From Oncomelania hupensis (lineage: Eukaryota; Mollusca; Gastropoda; Littorinimorpha; Pomatiopsidae), in NCBI GenBank assembly GCA_036898135.1, contig CM072516.1, positions 26,303,711 through 26,367,710 on the forward strand: a DNA stretch of 64,000 bases, given 5' to 3'. The notes under the pieces are model-generated. The model did no database searches. It was not told the origin of the DNA and saw only the letters and a list, made by a program, of their open reading frames with translations. A program made the translations under genes and the position numbers. Position 1 is the stretch's first letter, and each line of letters starts with the position of its first letter. Positions 7,929-18,117 of the stretch are shown here, piece after piece.

Positions 7929-10193
7929 CTATCTGTTGGAGCTGGTGTCTTCGGATGTAGAACTGGTTGGTGGTTCACCAGATTGATTCTGGGTAGACCC
8001 CGACGTGGCCCATGCGGTCAGATGTGTCTGTCTTGCGGATTGAGAGCGTGTAGTTCTTCTGTTGTTCATTTGAGGGTGACCATTTTGTGTACGTTTAGCA
8101 GCTTTCCTCTCAGCTCCTCGCTCATCATTTTGTCTTGTTGAGTAGTCTTTGTCATTTTCCCCAGACTCATCATCACATTCAAAGTCGGCGTTGCAATCCT
8201 CATAGTCTTCTTCATCGTTGTTTTCCATTTGGGCTCTATGGTCGATGACCAAGGCAGCTGTAGCTTGTTCATCGGAATTATTGTGGTGCGTGGTGCTATC
8301 AAAGGCCTGGTTTAGTAAGAACACAGGGGTACTCTGCGAAAATTGACCTTCAATCATTCCTTCACTTTTCTCTTCGACTCGGCTTATAGAACAAGATGGT
8401 TTTGCAGCGTTTGCTTGTGCATGCTGAACATTGTGGTTATTTACGATACCTATTGTGGAATCTGAGGATCGCGGCACTTCTGATGCCTGACAGTGGGCAC
8501 TTCTCTCCAAGTTCTGACTTCTTTGTGGTTGTCTGTTGCTGGTACCTTGTTCACACTGGCCACCAGGTATTCCCGACTTCATTTGTAAGCTTGGGAAGTC
8601 TTGCATTGAGGTCATTCTCGGTACTCTAGTAGAAGAATTCTCACTACCTGTAATCTGAAGAGGCGCGCAGAGACCATTAGTATTCGTTCTTCTTGCTTGC
8701 TTCTGTTTGCCGTCTACAGGAATACAAAGTGTACTGCCATCAGCATTCACACCATTTCCATCCCTGAAGGTACGGTTGTGGATGACGTCATCGAAGTCGT
8801 CACATTTGTCCGGCATTTCATCGAAGAAAGGGTTGTGGTTCCAGTCGTCTTGACATCTAGCGTTGGCACCGCTTTTGTGACCTTGCTGTTGTGCAGGAGG
8901 TTTGGTTAGACTCTGTGCTTTAGGCTTGGTGTGTAGTTTTCCATTCTTGTAGTAACCGATCTGACCTTGACTCTTTACTGCTTGTAGCTTTCTACTTTGT
9001 GCAGGAGTCAGGTCCGTTGCGACTCGTAAGCCTGCCTTTCGCATTTGGTCTCTGGCATCTTTGTTGTTCAGCACTGTCATCACATCGGACCATCGGTGGA
9101 ACCGGACTATCATGGGACGAGGGTTCTTTGTATTTTTCGCTTTACCAAGTCGATGGGTTCTATCTATGCAATCTGGGTACCATGTCTTGCTGACGAAATA
9201 TTCATTCAGAATGCTGAGCATGGTGACCTTACAGCTGTCATACGTTTCTGAGTCATCTCTTTCTGCGACACCAAAGAACTTCAGATTATTTCTGCGCGAG
9301 TAGGCTGACAATTTATCCAGTTCATTTAGAAGATATTCCATTCTCTTGCTACTTAGTTCATTCATTTCATGCAATCTTTCAATTTCGCTACTGTTACTGT
9401 TGATTGTTTGTTGCGCTGCTTGGATATCTCTTTTCAGTTGACCCAGGTCATGCCGTAGAGTTTTGTAATTGTCATCCATAGTTGTGGACATCTGGTCAAT
9501 TTTGGACGTAATGCTTTCAAATGACTTCTGTGTGACGCTTTTTGACTCGTCCATCTTGTTAGACAACAGTCTGTACAGTCGTTCAATGGAACTAGGACTG
9601 TCATCAACTGTCTTCACATTGTGAGCAGGGTTGTTGTGGCTGACTTGATAACTACTGCGGTTGCCGTGTTCTCTTGAATTGTTTAACACTGGATTTTCAC
9701 GTTGACTGTTAGACATTCGATGTTCCCGATCTCCTCTGACATCATCGCGATGACTAATATCGTCGTCACGTAGGTCGTAATGATTATGTTGTAGTGACGA
9801 AACAACTTCACGAGTGTTCGACATGGTGGCGCTGTTGAATTTGTTCCTTGAGCCCACCACAGAGGGCGAAGTTGGTCCTGGATTGGCCTCCACGTCCCCA
9901 GATAGCAGGATGAAAGAAGAGAGAAAGATGAGGAAACTCGCCGTCACTATTCCAAATTGTCCATTCTTTCTCTTCGTCACCTCTGATCGTTGGAAAGAAA
10001 TGTGCTTGAAGTATGGAAATCCGTCTGATATAACGAAGTCCAAAAGATCAATGTTTTTGGCAGTATTCACTTTTTTCGGCAAAATACGAATGGCAGTAAT
10101 TAATTGCCAATGTTTAATTTTATTTTTCCCCTGAGCGATGGTGAGAGCGAAAATACCACAAGGGCGACGAAAGTCTATGTTTGCTGAAGGCAT
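7929..10193 (-). CDS. LINE ORF1 protein with N-terminal hydrophobic segment and 2A peptide
   Basis: 754 residues from an ATG at 10193. Residues 80-97 are strongly hydrophobic, directly followed by SGDVEANPGP (residues 98-107), a textbook 2A ribosome-skipping motif (D-V-E-x-N-P-G/P). Translation is expected to yield a 106-residue leader and a separate ORF1 protein beginning with Pro107. Residues about 205-290 form a heptad-rich coiled coil. Residues about 295-400 (SRRNNLKFFGV onwards, then DRTHRLGK and RPMIVRFHRW) match the RRM-like and C-terminal RNA-binding region of L1-type ORF1 proteins. A polar, low-complexity tail of about 330 residues follows; I see no CCHC knuckle. Likely role: RNA binding and RNP formation for retrotransposition. 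The function of the hydrophobic 2A leader is unknown; 2A sequences acting also as signal sequences have been described in sea-urchin proteins and LINEs. Confidence 0.88.
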   Translation of the reverse strand: MPSANIDFRRPCGIFALTIAQGKNKIKHWQLITAIRILPKKVNTAKNIDLLDFVISDGFPYFKHISFQRSEVTKRKNGQFGIVTASFLIFLSSFILLSGDVEANPGPTSPSVVGSRNKFNSATMSNTREVVSSLQHNHYDLRDDDISHRDDVRGDREHRMSNSQRENPVLNNSREHGNRSSYQVSHNNPAHNVKTVDDSPSSIERLYRLLSNKMDESKSVTQKSFESITSKIDQMSTTMDDNYKTLRHDLGQLKRDIQAAQQTINSNSSEIERLHEMNELSSKRMEYLLNELDKLSAYSRRNNLKFFGVAERDDSETYDSCKVTMLSILNEYFVSKTWYPDCIDRTHRLGKAKNTKNPRPMIVRFHRWSDVMTVLNNKDARDQMRKAGLRVATDLTPAQSRKLQAVKSQGQIGYYKNGKLHTKPKAQSLTKPPAQQQGHKSGANARCQDDWNHNPFFDEMPDKCDDFDDVIHNRTFRDGNGVNADGSTLCIPVDGKQKQARRTNTNGLCAPLQITGSENSSTRVPRMTSMQDFPSLQMKSGIPGGQCEQGTSNRQPQRSQNLERSAHCQASEVPRSSDSTIGIVNNHNVQHAQANAAKPSCSISRVEEKSEGMIEGQFSQSTPVFLLNQAFDSTTHHNNSDEQATAALVIDHRAQMENNDEEDYEDCNADFECDDESGENDKDYSTRQNDERGAERKAAKRTQNGHPQMNNRRTTRSQSARQTHLTAWATSGSTQNQSGEPPTSSTSEDTSSNR
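9873..9896 (-). other. 2A-like ribosome-skipping signal (DVEANPGP)
   Basis: The codons GAC GTG GAG GCC AAT CCA GGA CCA are read on the minus strand. All invariant 2A positions (D, x, E, x, N, P, G, P) are present and are preceded by LL-SG, as in many 2A peptides. Skipping would occur between Gly106 and Pro107 of ORF1. Confidence 0.88.
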
Positions 10194-10480
10194 GATGACA
10201 AGTGTTCACAAATATCATCCGACTTGAAGGCTATCAAGAAGATGAAAAAATGGCGAAGTTCGAAAGAAAGCTTTGTGCAGGTGTTTTATACCAAATTTCA
10301 AAAATCAGAAAGTTCGACAATTTTCAAGATGAGGTCTTCACACTTCACCACGATGGTCAGGAAGTCCAGCTGCGTCGACTGGTATTAAATGTGTAGATGT
10401 AGAATTTCAACAGCCACTATTTTGATGATGCGGATGAGGGAGCTCTTGCCACACGTCCTCTCGCCACGACAGCTAGGCGT

Positions 10481-10486
<6 letters not shown>
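10194..10486 (-). promoter_or_regulatory. LINE 5' leader / probable internal promoter region
   Basis: About 290 bp between the GA microsatellite and the ORF1 ATG. It would contain the internal promoter if the element is transcribed autonomously. No specific box can be named with confidence. Confidence 0.45.
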
Positions 10487-10487
<1 letters not shown>

Positions 10488-10533
<46 letters not shown>

Positions 10534-10600
10534 AGAAGAAGGAGGAGGAGAAGCACAGAGAGGGAGAGAGAAAAAAAGAGAAAGAGAGAGTCATTTATTG
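10488..10600. repeat. (GA)n / GAA-rich microsatellite
   Basis: GA run (10488-10529) grading into GAA/GGA purine-rich sequence. It is the 5' flank of the LINE, and the same motif flanks the LINE 3' end at 3919-3944. Confidence 0.9.
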
Positions 10601-11405
10601 AAATAAGAGCAATTTAATTTTGTTGTAATGGAATAAATTGCCACATGACTGTCCATACTGTTCATTTAATCATCCCTTTGTCCATATTTCACATCCGAGA
10701 AATAGACCAGTGTTTAGTCCAACACAAAAAAGTCTGTTAACTGTATTTCGACCGACCCTAATTTTTTGGCCCTAACCTACAACTTTTTTTTTTTTTGGGG
10801 GGGGGGGGATCGTATGAAAAAAAAATGGAAAAAAAAAGACAAATAAAATCGCACCCTAAGTGGAAAAGGTTTATTTGTTTTTAAAAAAGGAAAAGAAAAT
10901 ATGCCGACCTATCGACCCTATTTTTTCCCCCTATGTTACCGTAAACAGACTCTTATTTTGTTTGGCCTTACTGCGTGTCCATTATGCAAAATGTGAAAGT
11001 TGTGTGCGGTTTGGGTGCGCGGCTGTGAGTTCATTTCCTTCATGCGCCTGTTGGTTTCAACGTTGTATCTCAATGATGCTTTTGTACAATAATGCTATGT
11101 CGAGGGAAAATTCTGAATCAATTCCCAAAAGGTGCATGCCCTAACCACTTCGCTTTAGCGCCACCCACTCCGTCCACTCCAACTCCATCCCCTCTGTCTG
11201 TGGGTGTGCAGTCACCGCCTTAAGTCAAGACTATAGAGTCAGGCGACACTAATCCGCCGTGTAATACTTGTGGCAGAATGTCTCAGTAGGGTTCCGACTT
11301 ATCTTTGTAAAGCTGTGTGTTGAAATCATTGACTGCGTAGGAACTCGTAGCTGGCGACGCTGAAAGAAGAGAGGATGGTTACAAAGATGGGGAACTCCGT
11401 CAATC

Positions 11406-11408
<3 letters not shown>
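10601..11408. other. Gene-free stretch
   Basis: AT-rich with a poly(T)/poly(G) run near 10784-10808. No feature I can support. Confidence 0.5.
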
Positions 11409-11471
<63 letters not shown>

Positions 11472-11610
11472 GTAAGCTTAATATGGTATGCTACATACGC
11501 GCTTTTCCTCCAAATCATCAATCAGGCTCAAAGCGCGGCGATCTATATCAACATACACGCTCACATGTTTCACACACTCTCACATTCACAACAAAACACA
11601 CACCTATTAC
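11409..11610 (-). repeat. SINE/LINE 3' fragment with (ATT)n tail
   Basis: The block AAAGCGCGGCGATCTATATC...ACACGCTCACATGTTT at about 11528-11600 recurs in diverged form at 35392-35475. In both, an AAT run lies just to the left (11409-11470 here). Read on the minus strand this is a body, then CGCTTTGAGC, then a (TTA)n tail, the usual arrangement for L2-tailed short elements. Confidence 0.5.
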
Positions 11611-13365
11611 AGACATGGGGTGTAAAGGTAGGGAGTTCGCTATTAGAATACGGAAAATACATCGATTTTGAGGTTCCATTTGACATTTTTAGATTGACTG
11701 CACCCAATACCATTCTTGAAGGGAGACACCTCTCTTAGCTGGCTGGAGAAATTGAAGAAAGACAGAATAAAAACAAAGAGATAGAAAAATGTCGTCAGGA
11801 AAATAGAGAAGGTGTATAGTGTTTGTATACAATCCGGTATTTAGTTATTATTATTATTTGATTATTTTGTTTCCTTGTAAGGAGAGACGAGTAAAGATAG
11901 AAGCAAGAACACACTGTTTCTGCAGAGTCTCTGGTAATGAATGTGTGCCTTCCATGCAGTGTCTAACACAAACATACTAACACCCCATATCGGCGCCACC
12001 GCCAACGTTGGGGCACATAGGGTTCAAATCTGACCCAAATTAGAGTAGCCGACTTGTTCAGAGAGCTCAATTTTCTCGACCGGAAGTCCCGTTTATAATT
12101 TTTTGGGGGGGGAGGGGAAGGGGGGGGGGTCGGAATGGGAGGTGGAAAGGTAGTGGTGATGGAGAGGGTGGGGTGAGGAGGGTGTGGAGCGCATAGTCGA
12201 ATAGTAGACGACTCTCAAACAAATGTTAGTTTTGCGTTAGGCCAGGGTGGTGTGACATCATTATTGCTGTCCTGGAATAATTTCATCTCTATGTTTTATA
12301 ATTTGCATCGTTTTTCATAGACTGTATGTAGGCTTACCAATATATTTGCAATCCATCTTCACAAACCTTTGAGATTCTGCGTCCACCATTATTGGCCTAT
12401 ACATAAAACACGCATAAAATTGTATAAAAATATTTTTTTTCTTAAAACAGATTGTATTCTGAGAAAATATAGAAAAACGTTAAAAACAAGTGAAGGTGAG
12501 TAAATTCTGAAAATTAAACTGCTTTGCCTGTTCGAGAGAAATGTGCCTAATATGCGTGATCTGAAGCTGGTAATCTCGACATAGAAAATGAGACTCGACG
12601 AAAAAGCAGCAATAAAAGCATCTGCGACAGAACAAGCTAATTTATTAAACAGTAAATCTCGGCGCGTAAATATGAACTATAGGGAAAATACTAACCAGTA
12701 TCACAGCAAAATAAAATAAAAACATTATATATATATCTGGTCTAGCAGTTCACAGTTGCTCTTCTCGATTTTACTTACTTCTCCAAACGGAAAGAAGAGC
12801 AAATTATAGCTCGCAGTGAGCAAAGTTCTCGACAGATTAGGCATCCAGTGGAGGCAATTACAGGAGTCAAAAGCTGACAGAAAGAGCTGACGTTTTGGCG
12901 AAAGCGGCGATAGAAGAGCGCCTTATGAAATGTGATAGAGGGGGGTAAAGATAAAGATAACATTATCTTAAATGAATGCTTAAAATAGAGATAACATTAT
13001 CTAGGAATGCTTAAAATCAAATGAAGGAAATTTTAAATAATTTTCTTTCAAAAATGGACAATTCGGCCTTTTTTTATTTTCTGTTTATTTAAAAAAAAAA
13101 CCTGCCCTAAGTAATCTCTAGAGGCGATCTGCATAACGTGTGCTGCAAGGATACGTGCATGCGTTCTAGTTATTTTAGAATCGGGACAAAATGACAATTC
13201 TGTAGCGCGATTTGTTTTACCGAATTACAACAAATTGTCATATTAGCTGTATTGCAATTATTGTTTTAAACCGTAATTATTATCCTCGTTATTGTTAGAT
13301 TATACTACATCGTTTCTTTATATTAATGTCATATAATAAAGTCAAATTATTTATTATTATTATTA
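11611..13365. other. Gene-free stretch
   Basis: Unannotated AT-rich DNA with a poly(G) patch at 12102-12180. Short open frames show no recognisable domain, and no RNA gene was seen. Confidence 0.5.
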
Positions 13366-13795
13366 TTGAAGATTTTTATATCGCACTTATCTCGCCGTAC
13401 TTGACCAGACTCTAGGCGCTGACCGATACATGATCTAACTCAAACCGCCCGAGACGCCCACCCGCAGCCTCTAGGCGCATGGTCTGACGCCCGGACAACT
13501 GAGCACTATCCTGGCCAGCCAGGGATGGGGGAGAAGGACCAAGTGCATGCTGTTTGTGTTCTTGTTACCGGCACTCACCGGTCTAGGACATGGGCGTCAG
13601 GATCTTTAAAGTCCGTTATGGTGGAATGTATGCGAGACACAGACTAGACCTCGGTTTATACTCTCATCCGAAGGAGTAGGAAACGGGAGTAAAGTGTCTT
13701 TCCCAGGGACACAACACGATGGCCCGGACATGGCTCGAACCCGGGACCTTCAGATCCGCAAGCCAAAGCTCTACCATTAGACCACCGTGCCTCTT
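13366..13795 (-). mobile_element. tRNA-derived SINE, near-complete copy (long SINE family)
   Basis: Read on the minus strand, the head (13795-13735) is tRNA-like: GGTGGTCTAATGGTAGAGC as A box and GGGTTCGAGCC as B box. A conserved body follows, with CGGATGAGAGTATAAACC, then GACTTTAAAGATCCTGACGC and GCGCC...GTCAGCGCC. The tail segment GCGATATAAAAATCTTC ends in an (AAT)n run. It is about 430 bp long. The 3' end resembles ends used by L2/CR1-type LINEs, so trans-mobilisation by such a LINE is likely. At least six partial relatives lie in this window. Confidence 0.8.
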
Positions 13796-13927
13796 CTATA
13801 GATTCTTAAAATCTCATGGACTGTGGTATTAATAACCAGTCATACCTTTGAAAACAGAGTTAGAGAAGAAACTGTAAGTACAGGAAAACGATCTAGGAAA
13901 TATAGACCTAGAAGCCTAACTGTGTGC

Positions 13928-14035
13928 ACAAACACACACACGCAAACACACCCACACGCACGCACAAACGCACACACACGCACCCTCATGAACGCTACAC
14001 ATACGCACACACAGGCGCACACACACCCACCTAAA

Positions 14036-14075
<40 letters not shown>
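13928..14075. repeat. (CA)n microsatellite, interrupted
   Basis: CA repeats with CG/CC interruptions for the first 110 bp, then a pure CA run. DNA from 14076 to 14485 shows nothing else. Confidence 0.9.
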
Positions 14076-14076
<1 letters not shown>

Positions 14077-14485
14077 GAACATTTACTTCACATCCCTCCG
14101 CTCGTCTCCTCCCTCCCTCCCCTAACCACCCCCTATTCCCCACCACACACCCCTTACACGCGCACGATGAAACATTGTAAGAGGTAGGCTTAGGTGGTGA
14201 CAGTCAATCAGCGAGCGCTGCTCAGAAGCACCTCTCAATATTTGTTCTGATTCGGTATTTACCATGCAGGGGGCTTGAGGACTCAGCCAGTAACCCCCGA
14301 TTAACCACATCCCCGAATAATTGTTTTGCCGGAGCACATTACATTTCTCGATGTGCTGCTGCGGCTTCTAAAAAATCATCTTCAACTTTACACAACAGTA
14401 ACTGCTCTACCCAAAACGTTAATAAAAGTTTAAAATCTATCGGGTAACATTTAAACACCACTTGTTTTCCGTTCACACTTAAAAC

Positions 14486-14486
14486 C

Positions 14487-14521
<35 letters not shown>

Positions 14522-14522
14522 C
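14486..14522. repeat. (CAA)n microsatellite
   Basis: About twelve CAA units. Confidence 0.95.
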
Positions 14523-14935
14523 TATTCTCGATATTAGTAGTGATTCAGCAATACTCGGTGATCAGACTCACACTTATCACTGTGTGTCTTAAGGATATGA
14601 CTGCACGGCAGGCGGAGCAACTTGATGGCAAGTGGTAAATGGCGACTCCTTGCTAATCCACGAATCATGATGGCGTAACCCGAGCACTCTTCGGATCAAC
14701 GCTGACAGCCAGAAAGACAAAGATAAAGCGATGGATGAACGACCTCTACCTCTAAGTCTTGTTTCTTAATTCCCCTACACGGACACAGGATACTGACACG
14801 AACCCAGGACCCTTTCAGGTCGTGGAATATAATAATATCGCGATAATAAATATCGTCAGTTGGGGAATAATGTAGTTCAATAATATTGTTTTAAAAATAA
14901 CGATCCATGTTATAATTCAAGTTGTTGGAACACTC

Positions 14936-15275
14936 CCTCTGATGAGAATATACACCAAGGTCATGTCTGTGCACGCACGCATTCCATTGCACGGACTTTA
15001 AAGATCCTGACGCTCATGTCCGAGACGGGTGAGTGCCGGCTACATAAAGGCACCCAGCAAGCACTAGGTCCCTTCTCCCCATTTCCGGTCGCCCAGGATT
15101 GTATTCAGTTGTCTGAGCGTTAGACTATGCACTCAAAAGCTGCAAACGGGCGTCTCTGGCGGCTTGAGTTAGATCCTGTTTTTATCCAGCACCAAGATCT
15201 TTTATCGGTCAGCGCCTTGAGCAGTTTTTGAGTTGGAGAAGCGCTATATAAGAAAGATTACATAAATAAAAAACG
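14936..15275 (+). mobile_element. 5'-truncated long tRNA-derived SINE
   Basis: The body starts at the equivalent of CTGATGAGAATATACACC, continues through GGACTTTAAAGATCCTGACG and TCAGCGCCTTGAGCAG, and ends in AGCGCTATATAAGAAAGATT plus an (ATAAA) tail. The tRNA-like head is missing. Same family as the copy at 13.4-13.8 kb. Confidence 0.8.
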
Positions 15276-15509
15276 GATACCTCGGGTAACTTTCTTAAAA
15301 CGGAGCTAGTTTGCGCTCTATCACTGTTTGATAAGGTACATACGCTCAGGTAAGCTATTTATTTTCATGAAGGAGGGGTGCTGTGTACACCTAAATGTTG
15401 GATTAAGCTTTGTTTTTCTTATATGCATATCACGTAAAACTATATATGCATTCTTCACCAGAGCTTGGTATACGAGGGTCCACATTTTGCCGGTGACAGT
15501 TTAAAAAAA

Positions 15510-15832
15510 CCAAAAGACATCTGTGCATTTCCTATATCCAGCACATCACCAACGACGAAGTCGGACAGACCATCACACAAGCCATTGGACAACATGATGA
15601 CATGCTCACAGTGGCGAACAAAACGGAAACTCCGATGGTATGGCCACGTCACCAGAGTATCAGGCCTTGCAAAGACCATCCTGCAAGTCACTGTGCAAGG
15701 AGGCAGAATAAGATGGAGACAGAAAAAGAGTTGGGATGACAACATGAGAGTTGCTGAGGACAGAGAAAGATGGAGTACGCTGGTTAAACGATCATCTGTG
15801 GTGCCCCATCTACCTTCGAGTTACGGAATAGG
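15510..15832 (+). pseudogene. RTE-like LINE 3' fragment (RT C-terminus)
   Basis: Matches the last part of the RTE-like ORF at 19.8-21.8 kb, from CATTTCCTATATCCAGCACA through TCCGATGGTATGGCCACGTC to the terminal CGAGTTACGGAATAGGATCG. About 36 bp present in the other copies (encoding EWTGLTLSEA) are deleted near 15746. The tail is reduced to one GGAATA/GGATC unit. A dead 5'-truncated copy. Confidence 0.8.
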
Positions 15833-16596
15833 ATCGTTTTGTTTTTGTGTTTTACATGGTTTCAACCGATGTATTTAAACCTAGTAAGTTTACACAGCAT
15901 GCACCTGGACGTAGAAAAGATAGGCGTTTGCCTCAGCAGCATCTGACACTCAGCGCGCGTGCAGTGCCTTCAACACGGGTGGGCTGTCACGTGACTGATT
16001 AGTATGCAAAAGCCGTTAAGCTTGTGTGTGCCCTCAGCCGTACGATAATCTTCTGCCACCACCCATAACACCCTCGCATGTTCATCAAAAGTGTCAAATA
16101 AACAAAACTAAACTAAACAAAACAAATCTGAATTCGGCATTAGCCCGGTGCATGGTATATAACATTGCAGAATGCTGTGAAACCCTTTCTGGGTTTAAAG
16201 AAATGTCGACTTAGCCTAGGCGAGGCATACTTTGCCACATTATGATTTAGATTTAAGATTTGTTTTTTCACGTGAATGCAAAATGCAGTATACGGAATTT
16301 ATTCAGCCCAATGACAACAGAACATAGGCTTATATTTCAAATAAAAATTGCCTCGATGTTGGTAAGCAGTCAGACACACACATCCCCACTATAGAAAACC
16401 CTCATCGTGACTATTGTAATAAACCTATCACGCACGAAGCATTTGATTAAAAAAAATTGAGGTTAAAAGAACAAAACAAATCTTATAGCAACTTTGAACA
16501 CAACCACACTGGACATATAACATTAAAAATATTAAGTATGGGCATGTGTATACCACAGACAAGCCGATTATTCAATGAAATGCTAAAAAATATGAT

Positions 16597-16638
<42 letters not shown>

Positions 16639-17610
16639 CACACAGAGTGAGAGGGGGTAAATCAATGCATATTTAAAAGTTCTGCAATACATTAAACAAA
16701 ACAATATGTAATTTAAGCATAACATCGGTATGAATAAAAGTGGACAATAATATAAAAAAGTGAGGTCTTGTCTGGGTAACATAAATATCAACCCATAACT
16801 AGACGAGGCGTGGCTGGCCAGATTACAATTCGTACACAGACTTGAGCTATATAATATGAGACGGTCTTTCGTCTTAGGTCGTTATATATATAATTTTGAT
16901 TGTTCTCATACAGCGCTTTTAGATAAAATAAATTAAAGCTACCTATGTCAATCTCAAGTATTGTATATCCAGAAGAAAATTCTGATTGGTCATTGAGCCT
17001 AATGCTCATAAATTTAATTAAAAGTCATGAACTATTCAATTTCTTCTAATTGTTTGTTTGTTTGTTGTTTAAACTTCTAGTCTAGCAATTTATTTTTAAT
17101 TCCTTGTATCTATTCTATTTAATTAAGCATTATTAGTTTCAATAAATATTTCTTAATTATTTATTTAGGGATGGGGAAGGAGGAGGGGTGGGTGGGTGGG
17201 AGGAATTATTTATTAATTTGTTTTAATTTTGAAGTTTTATTATTTTTATTTTAGTTTTTTTAATGGGGTGTGGGGGTTGGGAGGTAGGGGCCTGGAGGCC
17301 CAACTTCAACTTTCTGTAAGACACAAAATGAAATTTTTAAGTACTTCGTTCTTCACAGGTGAAGTTAAAAAGTTCCACTTTTTATTTTTATTTTATTATT
17401 TTATTATTTTTTTAAATTTGTTTCTTAAGGGGACCTAATTGTTATAAGGGAATGTATGTTGTTAAAAGTGTATGCGTATGTCAGTAATATGATGATTTTT
17501 ATGGTTTGATCATTTGGAAAATATCCATGATGTGCGCATGGTAGATTTCGTAAATTGTTTATGTTACATCAGTACAACTTAATATGTTAATCTGATGAAT
17601 AAAAATTGAT
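15833..17610. other. Gene-free stretch with one (CA)n microsatellite
   Basis: A CA repeat lies at 16598-16644. A G-rich patch follows at 17160-17205. Otherwise AT-rich, with no supported gene. Confidence 0.5.
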
Positions 17611-17940
17611 ACAACAACAACAACAACAACAACAAAAACAGCAATACAGCGCTTTTCCAGCCCAAGAGCTGCTCAAGGCGCTCGCCGGTCCAAGATCTAA
17701 CTCAAGCGGCCGGAGGCCCCCACTTGCAGCCTTTGGGCGCAAAGTCTAACGCCCAGGCGACTCCCAATGTTAAGCGGCCGGGAATGGATCTGGTGCTGAT
17801 TGGGAGTATTTATGTTTATGAAGCCGGCACTCACCCATCTAGGACCTGAGCGTCTGGCTCTTTAAAGTCCTTGCTATGGAATGCGTACGTGCGCAGACTA
17901 GACCTCGGTTTATACTCTCATCCGAAGGAGTAGGGGCGCG
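17611..17940 (-). mobile_element. Long tRNA-derived SINE, 5'-truncated, (CAA)n-flanked
   Basis: On the minus strand: CGGATGAGAGTATAAACCGA, then GGACTTTAAAGAGCC, the GCGCC region, and AGCGCTGTATTGC next to a (TTG)n tail (CAA at 17611-17636 on the plus strand). The tRNA head is absent; homology stops at about 17935. Confidence 0.75.
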
Positions 17941-18117
17941 GCGTCTCATTATTATTATTTTGTTTTTAAATATTACTTTGAGTCCAGGCTGTCAGCGAGC
18001 TTTGAACCACTGCCTGTCGCCCTGCGGACTGCAATGTTATCGCTCGCCATTCTATAGATTGAGTACATCACTGACCCAACTGTTTCTCAGGGTCGTGACA
18101 TTTCTGTTTCGGCAACC

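Larger units (their letters stand above)
3945..10486 (-). mobile_element. Full-length non-LTR retrotransposon (LINE), two ORFs, minus strand
   Basis: A complete-looking LINE of about 6.5 kb read on the minus strand. It has a short 5' leader (10486-10194), ORF1 (10193-7929), a 51-codon linker, ORF2 with APE-type endonuclease and reverse transcriptase, and a 3' UTR (4310-3961) with CCTAAAGCAATAAACCAAT just before a (CAGT)4 tail at 3960-3945. Both ORFs are uninterrupted, so the copy may be recent. Both outer edges abut GA repeat (about 3919-3944 and 10488-10529), consistent with insertion into a GA microsatellite; the target duplication cannot be resolved inside the repeat. The clade is not certain. 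ORF1 resembles the coiled-coil plus RRM type, and ORF2 ends in a CxxC...HxxxxxC zinc motif. Confidence 0.85.
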
